A stretch of DNA of 11,431 nt, taken from assembly GCA_902782875.1 (NCBI GenBank), contig CACZPE010000183.1:1-11431 (forward strand). Reading direction: 5' to 3'. The DNA is from an uncultured Ruminococcus sp. (lineage in GTDB: Bacteria; Bacillota_A; Clostridia; Oscillospirales; Ruminococcaceae). The position numbers and the translations under genes are program-made. Of this stretch, positions 6,841 through 11,431 are shown piece after piece (position 1 is the stretch's first letter; every line of letters begins with the position of its first letter). The notes beneath the pieces are model-generated. The model saw only the letters and a program-made list of their open reading frames with translations. It did no database searches and had not been told where the DNA came from.

Positions 6841-6905
6841 CTGATTTATTGTGCTTTGATATACATATGCTGACATTATGGACGGGATTTGTGCAGTATT
6901 ACATA

Positions 6906-6934
6906 TTGACATTTGCACGTTCAGGATGTATAAT
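6906..6934 (+). promoter_or_regulatory. Perfect-consensus sigma-A promoter of the citrate-synthase-like operon
   Basis: TTGACA (6906-6911), 17 bp, TATAAT (6929-6934): both hexamers and the spacing match the consensus exactly. Transcription should begin near 6941, about 57 nt before the ATG. An unrestrained promoter of this strength is unusual, and the palindrome over its -10 and start site suggests tight repression. Confidence 0.9.
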
Positions 6935-6949
6935 TGTATACAATAATAC
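6928..6949. promoter_or_regulatory. GntR/FadR-type operator overlapping the -10 and transcription start
   Basis: A 22-bp palindrome in which 10 of 11 base pairs are symmetrical. The inner 12 bp (6933-6944) are perfect and centred on TTGTATACAA. The TNGT-NN-ACNA geometry matches known operators of FadR-subfamily GntR regulators, such as the UxuR/ExuR site TGGTATACCA. It begins inside the -10 hexamer and covers the predicted start site, a classical repressor position. The operon it precedes encodes a GntR FCD protein, the obvious candidate ligand. Confidence 0.75.
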
Positions 6950-6997
6950 AGAGATACAAAAATACCATAATACATAAAAAAAGAGGAGGAACATACA

Positions 6998-8407
6998 ATG
7001 CACAGCAATATGCCGAGTATCAGCCTTAGTCCGAGAACCAATCTTCTCGATTTTGACACATATGAATATGAGCTCCAGAATGTTCCGGAGCCCGAGCTTT
7101 TCCGTGAGATGTTCCCCTATACCGAGGTGCCGAAGGTCGCATACAACTACCGTCATGTACCGATGAATATGCCCGAGCATATCTATATAACCGATACCAG
7201 CTTCCGCGACGGTCAGCAGTCCCGTGCGCCCTATACCACCGCACAGATAGTGGATATATACAAGATGCTCCACCGTCTCGGCGGCGAAAACGGCATCATA
7301 CGCCAGACAGAGTTCTTTGTATACTCAAAGAGCGACCGTGATGCCCTTGAGCAGTGCATGGCCCTCGGATATGAATTTCCCGAATGCACCACATGGATAA
7401 GGGCCAACAAGAAGGATTTTGAGCTTGTGCGTGATATAGGCGTAAAGGAAACGGGTATACTCGTATCATGTTCGGATCATCATATATTCAACAAGATGGG
7501 GCTTGACAGAAGACAGGCGCTTGACAAGTATCTCGGCATAGTAAGGGAATGTATAGAGGCAGGCCTTCGCCCGAGATGCCATTTCGAGGATATCACCCGT
7601 GCGGACTTCTACGGCTTTGTGGTGCCCTTTGCCGTCGAGCTGAAGAAGCTCTCAGACGAGAGCGGCGTGCCGATAAAGATAAGGGCCTGCGACACTATGG
7701 GCTACGGTATCCCCTATCCCGGAGCCGCCCTGCCGAGGAGCGTATCGGGCATAATCTACGGTCTGCAGCACTATGCGGGCTTTACAAGCGATATGCTCGA
7801 ATGGCACGGCCACAACGATTTCTACAAGGGCGTCACCAATGCGGCGACAGCCTGGCTCTACGGCGCAGGAGCGGTCAACTGCTCACTGCTCGGCATAGGC
7901 GAGCGCACAGGCAATGTGCCCCTTGAAGCAATGGTATTCGAGTATGCATCGCTCAGAGGCACCCTTGACGGTATGGACACCCGTGTAATTACCGAGATAG
8001 CGGATTATATCGTCAATGAGACGCACTATGATCTTCCCCCGATGACACCCTTTGTAGGCAAGAGCTTCAATGTAACCCGCGCGGGCATACACGCAGACGG
8101 TCTTATGAAGGACGAGGAGATATACAATATATTCGATACCACATCGCTCCTCGGCAGACCGCCCTATGTATCTGTCAGTGCCACATCGGGGCTTGCGGGC
8201 ATCGCCTGCTGGATAAACAACTTCTACCGTCTGAAAGCAGACAATGCTGTTGACAAGAGGGACTCGGCGGTAGCAAAGATAAAGGAATGGGTAGACAGCG
8301 AATATGAAGGCGGCAGAGTCACCGTCATCAGTGACGGTGAGCTTGAGGCACTGGTAAGAAAATACCTTCCCGAAATTGCTGACAGGAGAAAAAACGATGA
8401 TACTTGA
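6998..8407 (+). CDS. HMGL-family condensing enzyme, probable Re-citrate synthase
   Basis: A 469-residue DRE-TIM-type acyltransferase of the homocitrate/isopropylmalate synthase superfamily. The signature DTSFRDGQQSRAPYT (66-80) carries the catalytic R70-D71, and WHGHND (269-274) carries the metal-binding H270 and H272. RPRCHFEDITRADFYGF (191-207), CDTMGYGIPYPGAALPRS (231-248) and LLGIGERTGNVPLE (297-310) match what I recall of the Re-face citrate synthases of Clostridium kluyveri and relatives. These make citrate from oxaloacetate and acetyl-CoA. Residues ~340-400 form the homocitrate-synthase-like lid (FVGKSFNVTRAGIHADG). The leucine-binding regulatory domain of LeuA is absent; a short ~70-residue tail replaces it. 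The start has AGGAGG 8 nt upstream. Alternatives are homocitrate synthase or another 2-oxoacid condensation. The product would supply 2-oxoglutarate for glutamate synthesis. Confidence 0.8.
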   Translation: MHSNMPSISLSPRTNLLDFDTYEYELQNVPEPELFREMFPYTEVPKVAYNYRHVPMNMPEHIYITDTSFRDGQQSRAPYTTAQIVDIYKMLHRLGGENGIIRQTEFFVYSKSDRDALEQCMALGYEFPECTTWIRANKKDFELVRDIGVKETGILVSCSDHHIFNKMGLDRRQALDKYLGIVRECIEAGLRPRCHFEDITRADFYGFVVPFAVELKKLSDESGVPIKIRACDTMGYGIPYPGAALPRSVSGIIYGLQHYAGFTSDMLEWHGHNDFYKGVTNAATAWLYGAGAVNCSLLGIGERTGNVPLEAMVFEYASLRGTLDGMDTRVITEIADYIVNETHYDLPPMTPFVGKSFNVTRAGIHADGLMKDEEIYNIFDTTSLLGRPPYVSVSATSGLAGIACWINNFYRLKADNAVDKRDSAVAKIKEWVDSEYEGGRVTVISDGELEALVRKYLPEIADRRKNDDT

Positions 8408-9044
8408 AACAGACGACCGCTCTCTGCGGATAAGAGTATTCAACGCGATAGAAAACGCCATACTTGACGGCGAATACAAGGACGGCGACAGTCTCAACGA
8501 GCTCAGGCTCTCCAAGGAGCTCGGCGTCAGCCGCACCCCTGTGCGCGAGGCACTGATGCAGCTTGAACTTGAGGGACTCGTGCGCAATATCCCCAACAAG
8601 GGCGCTGTAGTGGTGGGCGTGACCGAGCAGGACACACATGATATATACGAGATACGCATACGCATAGAGGGCCTTGCTTCAAAGCTGTGTGCAGAGAAGA
8701 TAACCGAGGAGGAGCTGCGGGCGCTTGAGCAGATAGTCGAGCTGCAGGAATTCTACCTTATGAAGAATGACACCGACCAGATATGGCGGCTCGACAGTGA
8801 TTTCCACAAGATAATATACGATGCATCGAGAAGCAGACCGCTGCGGTCCACTCTCTCAAACTTCCACAACTATATCAAAAAGGCAAGGGATATGTCCATG
8901 CAGTCCGAGGGCCGTGCGGAAAAGTGTGTTGCCGAGCACAAGGCCATACTTGACGCCATAAAATCCCGTGACGGTGCTCTTGCAGAGAAGCTGACCGCCG
9001 AGCATATCACAAACGCCGAGGATAACATCTTCAACAGAATATAA
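8397..9044 (+). CDS. GntR-family transcriptional regulator, FadR subfamily (FCD domain)
   Basis: A 215-residue repressor or activator. The N-terminal winged helix occupies about residues 8-75, with the GntR signature LSKELGVSRTPVREAL (38-53) and wing NKGAVV (67-72). The all-helical FCD effector domain occupies ~80-215. D133 and H137 (DSDFHKII), H181 (AEHKAIL) and H203 (AEHITNAE) are placed like the metal-binding residues that FCD domains use to hold carboxylate ligands. The ATG at 8397, with AGGAG 8 nt upstream, is preferred to a TTG at 8376. The start overlaps the upstream enzyme gene by 11 nt, so the two are co-transcribed and probably translationally coupled. The natural inference is control of its own operon through the palindrome at 6928-6949, with citrate or a related acid as effector; the effector is a guess. 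Confidence 0.92.
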   Translation: MILETDDRSLRIRVFNAIENAILDGEYKDGDSLNELRLSKELGVSRTPVREALMQLELEGLVRNIPNKGAVVVGVTEQDTHDIYEIRIRIEGLASKLCAEKITEEELRALEQIVELQEFYLMKNDTDQIWRLDSDFHKIIYDASRSRPLRSTLSNFHNYIKKARDMSMQSEGRAEKCVAEHKAILDAIKSRDGALAEKLTAEHITNAEDNIFNRI

Positions 9045-9048
9045 ATCC

Positions 9049-9074
9049 AAATGCCCCGGATCTCCGGGGCATTT
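9049..9074. terminator. Rho-independent terminator, probably bidirectional
   Basis: AAATGCCCCGG (9049-9059) pairs with CCGGGGCATTT (9064-9074) around an ATCT loop, giving an 11-bp stem with a 6-bp G/C core. On the + strand it is followed by CTTTATAT; on the minus strand it continues into TTGGATTTATATT. It sits 4 nt after the GntR stop and 7 nt beyond the end of the opposing acetyltransferase gene, so it can end both transcripts. Confidence 0.9.
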
Positions 9075-9081
9075 CTTTATA

Positions 9082-9537
9082 TCAGGAGCGTTCAGCGACA
9101 AAGCGTACAAGTTCCACATTGCCGTCTTTTTCAGTGGATGAGATATGAAACCCGCATCTGGTATAAAACGCCACATTTTCCTTTTTGTCTGCGGGTGTCA
9201 CCAGAACGAGCCTCTCCCAGTCTTCGTAAAGCTCCTTTACAAACTGTACCGATCGTGTACCTATGCCCTTCCCCTGATATCCGGGGACAACACACAGGCA
9301 GCCGATCTCATATACTCCCCTTTCCTGTTTCAGACAGGAGATGCAGCCCACAGGCTCATTGTCGCAGAGTATGACATATTTTGTATGGTCCCTTATTGAC
9401 TCTTCCATCATTTCTACAGTTTTTCCATATCCCGGGCATGATCCGTATCTGAGATAATCGCTGTAAAACGATGCGTTATATATGTTTACCAGCAGCTCTG
9501 CATCTTCGGCAGATGCTTTCCTGTAATCTATCGTCAT
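9082..9537 (-). CDS. GNAT-family N-acetyltransferase
   Basis: A 151-residue single-domain acetyl-CoA-dependent acyltransferase, cytoplasmic, substrate unknown. Motif A, with the acetyl-CoA pyrophosphate loop, is YEIGCLCVVPGYQGKGIGTR (76-95), in which Q88-G89-K90-G91-I92-G93 is the Q/RxxGxG/A signature. The following helix SVQFVKELYEDW and the motif B region (NVAFYTRCGFHI, 121-132) complete the fold. The ATG at 9537 is chosen because GGAGG immediately precedes it. The longer frame, starting at 9684, would run through the gene before it. It lies 10 nt after the 79-residue unknown gene, so it is likely in the same transcript. The protein is cysteine-rich for its size (C34, C58, C65, C68, C80, C82, C128). 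Confidence 0.9.
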   Translation of the reverse strand: MTIDYRKASAEDAELLVNIYNASFYSDYLRYGSCPGYGKTVEMMEESIRDHTKYVILCDNEPVGCISCLKQERGVYEIGCLCVVPGYQGKGIGTRSVQFVKELYEDWERLVLVTPADKKENVAFYTRCGFHISSTEKDGNVELVRFVAERS

Positions 9538-9547
9538 CTTTCCTCCG

Positions 9548-9787
9548 TTAAGCTTTGTTATGCGGCCTGTAAAGCCGCATGGTGTCCCTGTCATACACAT
9601 AATCGGGCAGCCCGGCGGTATCATCGGGGCTCCAGCCAAACATCCTGCAGAAGAGCTCTGTAAAATTATCATTCTCTTTGTCATACACAGACTCTGTTTC
9701 CTTAAGCTGTCTCTTAAGCTCCGATGCCTGCACAGTCCGGCCGCTCAGGCGTGTATCGCCCTTATAGTATTCTATTTCAAGTATCAT
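9548..9787 (-). CDS. Hypothetical protein, 79 aa
   Basis: A small soluble protein of no family I recognise. It begins MILEIEYYKGDTRL, has a charged middle (KRQLKETESVYDKENDN) and ends with PDYVYDRDTMRLYRPHNK. No signal, membrane segment or metal motif is visible. The ATG at 9787 has only a weak GGCGG ribosome-binding site. It is preferred to a TTG at 9808, which has none. The start is 24 nt after the stop of the 148-residue gene and the end is 10 nt before the acetyltransferase start, which supports a real gene in a three-gene operon. Confidence 0.68.
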   Translation of the reverse strand: MILEIEYYKGDTRLSGRTVQASELKRQLKETESVYDKENDNFTELFCRMFGWSPDDTAGLPDYVYDRDTMRLYRPHNKA

Positions 9788-9811
9788 TGATCCGCCATTT
9801 GCCCCCAAAAA

Positions 9812-10258
9812 CTATACATCGAACAGTTCAGAACGCACATAGTCCCTGAACTCCTCATTGACAAGGTCAATATTCTCCCTTATCAGCGAGCAGTCATCGC
9901 AGTACATCAGCAGGTCTGTTATATCCTTTGCGATATCATAGTCGTCGGTCTGCGTAAGCAGCCTCTGCAGTGATGTGAATATATCCTTCTCATAGGGCAG
10001 ATCATAGCCGTAGTACGGGTCAAGATACATATCAAGACAGAACAGCAGGCGCCGCATTCTGTCCTTGTCGTCGCTGAAAAGCACCGCGTCTATGCTCTCT
10101 ATACCGCTCCTTACGATCTCACGTTCATCCTCGCTGTATGTTACCACTGTACAGCTGCCCTTTGACTGCTCATATGCCGTTTTTATCTTATCTATCTCTG
10201 CGGCAAATTTCTCATTGCCAAGATTTTTCATACCGTCAAGTATCTTTGATATCCCCAT
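9812..10258 (-). CDS. Hypothetical protein, 148 aa, acidic and largely helical
   Basis: No recognised family. The product is rich in Asp/Glu and predicted mostly helical, beginning MGISKILDGMKNLGNEKF and continuing with DDKDRMRRLLFCLDMYLD and YEKDIFTSLQRLL. It has no signal peptide or membrane segment, so it is probably cytoplasmic. AGGA upstream of the ATG at 10258 serves as the ribosome-binding site. It is first in a cluster with the 79-residue protein and the acetyltransferase. No good promoter is visible in the ~30 bases between the upstream terminator and this start, so expression may depend on read-through. Small acidic helical proteins can be immunity or adaptor proteins, but nothing here shows that. 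Confidence 0.75.
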   Translation of the reverse strand: MGISKILDGMKNLGNEKFAAEIDKIKTAYEQSKGSCTVVTYSEDEREIVRSGIESIDAVLFSDDKDRMRRLLFCLDMYLDPYYGYDLPYEKDIFTSLQRLLTQTDDYDIAKDITDLLMYCDDCSLIRENIDLVNEEFRDYVRSELFDV

Positions 10259-10287
10259 TGCGTTTTCCTGTACACAGCCCTATCTAC

Positions 10288-10320
10288 AAAAAGCGGCGGG
10301 AGCAAGCCCCCGCCCTTTTT
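10288..10320 (-). terminator. Rho-independent terminator of the Fn3 protein gene
   Basis: On the minus strand AAAAAGGGCGGG pairs with CCCGCCGCTTTTT with one bulged G, giving a ~12-bp stem with a strong G/C core and an 8-nt loop, ending in a run of five T. It lies 9 nt past the stop of the fibronectin type III protein gene. Because its arms begin with A5 and end with T5 it could also act in the other direction. Confidence 0.85.
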
Positions 10321-10329
10321 AAGCTTAAA

Positions 10330-11148
10330 TCATTTCATTATGACATATATCTCGTCAGTGCCGCTTATTCTCATGCCACCCTTGTATTTAGCGCCCTTCT
10401 CGGCCTTGAGGATGTATGATCTGCGCAGCGTGCCGACCTGCTTGCCGTTGAAGTATATCTTCAGGTCAATATTCGTCTTTGTGGTCATATCTCCCTCGGT
10501 GATATCCTCATCGATCTTTTTGAGCTCGAATCCGTCCTTTATCATCTTGTCAAGATATGCCTTGAATTCCCTGTTGCGCTCGTTTTCCCAGTTCTTGACC
10601 TGCTGAACGTCTTCATAATCGGCTTCATATGCGTCTCTGCCGACAGCGGTATACTTGCCGTCATACTTCGATGTCCTGTCGTCAAAGCCGTAATCTGTCA
10701 CAGAGGGCAGAGCAGGCCTCTTCTTGTTGGTATTCGCTGCGGATTTCGGGGAATAGGTGACCTTGAATTTTGATGTGCGCATGCCCTCGGTATAGTTCTT
10801 GCCGTTCTTGTCAAGAGCAGATACCACAAAATAATAGGTCTTGCCCTGTGTAAGCCCTGTCAGACTGCAGACCGTACCTGTAACGGTCTTGTATTTCTTC
10901 CACTTTTTCTGGGCGTTGTCATATATATATACCCTGTAGGCATCCGCACCTCTTACGGACTCCCACTTTATATTCATCTTGCCTGAGGCTGATGAGACCG
11001 ACAGCCCCGTAGGTGCGGAAAGAAGCGTTGCCGCATATACACAGTTAGACAGCTCCTCAGGCAGTTTTTCTGCAGGGAGCGCAGCATATCCTGCCGACAT
11101 CAGCACAGCAAATGCTATGGCATAAAGACGGGATTTTCCGGCTCTCAT
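10330..11148 (-). CDS. Exported protein with one fibronectin type III domain and an unknown C-terminal domain
   Basis: A 272-residue secreted or surface protein. Residues 1-~25 carry a signal peptide (MRAGKSR then AIAFAVLMSAGYAAL); cleavage may fall after GYA or after VYA at residue 39. A fibronectin type III domain spans about 44-132: APTGLSV, MNIKWESVRGADAYRVYIY, the GLTQGKTYYFVVSAL strand and a final SKFKVTY. A Lys/Pro-rich linker leads to an unrecognised 120-residue C-terminal region (150-272) with helices around ENERNREFKAYLDKMIKDGF and strands NIDLKIYFNGKQVGTLRRSY and DEIYVIMK. No dockerin, sortase signal or lipobox is seen. The ATG at 11148 has GGAGG 8 nt upstream; an upstream ATG at 11181 has none. 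The gene has its own promoter and terminator and appears monocistronic. Fn3 modules in this group usually serve as spacers or binding units. Confidence 0.82.
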   Translation of the reverse strand: MRAGKSRLYAIAFAVLMSAGYAALPAEKLPEELSNCVYAATLLSAPTGLSVSSASGKMNIKWESVRGADAYRVYIYDNAQKKWKKYKTVTGTVCSLTGLTQGKTYYFVVSALDKNGKNYTEGMRTSKFKVTYSPKSAANTNKKRPALPSVTDYGFDDRTSKYDGKYTAVGRDAYEADYEDVQQVKNWENERNREFKAYLDKMIKDGFELKKIDEDITEGDMTTKTNIDLKIYFNGKQVGTLRRSYILKAEKGAKYKGGMRISGTDEIYVIMK

Positions 11149-11244
11149 ATATATCGCCTCCGACTGATAACCGTTCCGCATCCGTGATACAGCACCCTGC
11201 CGCTGTTCAGGTTACGGAACAGTAGAATATCTGTTGATAATGAT

Positions 11245-11273
11245 ATAGTACAACACTTTTTCATTATTGTCAA
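11245..11273 (-). promoter_or_regulatory. Sigma-A-type promoter of the Fn3 protein gene
   Basis: On the minus strand TTGACA (11273-11268) is followed after exactly 17 bp by TACTAT (11250-11245). The predicted start is near 11238, giving a leader of about 90 nt. A short inverted repeat, CTGTTC/GAACAG, lies in the leader (about 11202-11221). The promoter starts only 17 bp after the stop of the upstream transporter gene, with no terminator between them. Confidence 0.72.
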
Positions 11274-11289
11274 GGAGTTTTGTACAATT

Positions 11290-11431
11290 TCATCCGAGAG
11301 CGCTGTCAAGTATCATCATCGTAACAAACCCTACCGAGAACAGCACTGTACCGATATCTGAATGAGGCTCAGCGGACATTTCGGGGATAAGCTCCTCGAC
11401 CACCACGTATATCATAGCTCCTGCAGCAAAG
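11290..11431 (-). CDS. ZIP-family metal transporter, C-terminal fragment (5' end outside window)
   Basis: A minus-strand frame enters from the right edge and ends at a TGA at 11292-11290, encoding the last 46 residues of a longer protein. The visible sequence starts [19 protein letters not shown], which matches the fifth-helix region of ZIP transporters with its conserved E-E-L-I-P-E metal-site segment. A second hydrophobic segment, [20 protein letters not shown], is the last membrane helix, ending in Gly as ZIP proteins commonly do near the C terminus. ZIP proteins import zinc, iron or manganese across the cytoplasmic membrane; the metal cannot be told from this fragment. The helix with the HN..PEG motif lies outside the window. 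Confidence 0.83.
   Translation of the reverse strand, partial: FAAGAMIYVVVEELIPEMSAEPHSDIGTVLFSVGFVTMMILDSALG

Larger units (their letters stand above)
6686..6997. other. Divergent intergenic regulatory region
   Basis: This 312-base A/T-rich gap separates the divergent VTC operon (minus) and citrate-synthase-like operon (plus). It holds a promoter for each direction and a distinct palindrome over each promoter, listed separately. It also carries a repeated 9-mer TGATATACA (6822-6830 and 6857-6865; starts 35 bp apart). The VTC leader (about 6685-6804) is ~118 nt long; I see no riboswitch class or strong structure in it. Short reverse-strand frames crossing this region lack ribosome-binding sites and are not considered genes. 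Confidence 0.75.

Noticed and set aside
6822..6865. CRISPR-like or tandem repeat based on TGATATACA copies.
   Set aside because: There are only two short copies in A/T-rich promoter DNA; better read as regulator half-sites or chance.
6817..7273. Minus-strand frames of 80 and 124 codons crossing the divergent promoter region.
   Set aside because: They run through both promoters and the start of a confident + strand gene, and lack ribosome-binding sites.
7883..8665. A 260-codon minus-strand frame across the citrate-synthase-like and GntR genes.
   Set aside because: It lies opposite two well-supported genes in one operon, has no ribosome-binding site and shows no recognisable domain.

Overview
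The window reads as chromosomal DNA of an anaerobic gut or rumen Clostridium-class Firmicute, most likely Ruminococcus or another member of the Oscillospiraceae. This is inferred from gene content: a polyphosphate-polymerase-domain/DUF4956/carbohydrate-binding lipoprotein operon, an intracellular GH43 glycosidase, a Re-citrate-synthase-type condensing enzyme and an exported fibronectin type III protein. AGGAGG ribosome-binding sites, TTGACA/TATAAT promoters, roughly balanced GC content and heavy use of ATA for isoleucine agree with it. No tRNA, rRNA, CRISPR array, transposase or phage gene was seen.

Layout. On the + strand, 1-1111 is the 3' part of an M24-family Xaa-Pro aminopeptidase, followed by a GH43 glycosidase with its own promoter (start re-assigned to 1247). 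A perfect 31-nt inverted repeat then separates it from a convergent minus-strand pair: a flavodoxin and an unrecognised 174-residue protein. Upstream of these, also on the minus strand, is a three-gene operon read in the order VTC-type polyphosphate polymerase domain, DUF4956 membrane protein, large beta-helical carbohydrate-binding lipoprotein.

A 312-base divergent intergenic region (6686-6997) holds the most informative regulatory DNA. The minus operon has a TTGACA-18-TATACT promoter overlapped by an 18-bp palindrome. The + strand pair has a perfect-consensus TTGACA-17-TATAAT promoter whose -10 and start site lie in a 22-bp near-perfect palindrome with a TTGTATACAA core. The + strand pair encodes a Re-citrate-synthase-like enzyme and, overlapping its end by 11 nt, a GntR-family FCD regulator. 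The regulator is a good candidate for binding the palindrome and controlling its own operon.

Beyond a strong terminator at 9049-9074 lies a minus-strand cluster: a GNAT acetyltransferase preceded by two small unrecognised proteins. Further right are a terminated single gene for an exported fibronectin type III protein, and at the right edge the C-terminal end of a ZIP-family metal transporter running off the window.

The best candidates for undescribed biology are the polyphosphate-polymerase/DUF4956/lipoprotein operon as a possible envelope polymer system, and the autoregulatory citrate-synthase/GntR circuit with its operator. Family calls come from reading motifs; no database search was possible.
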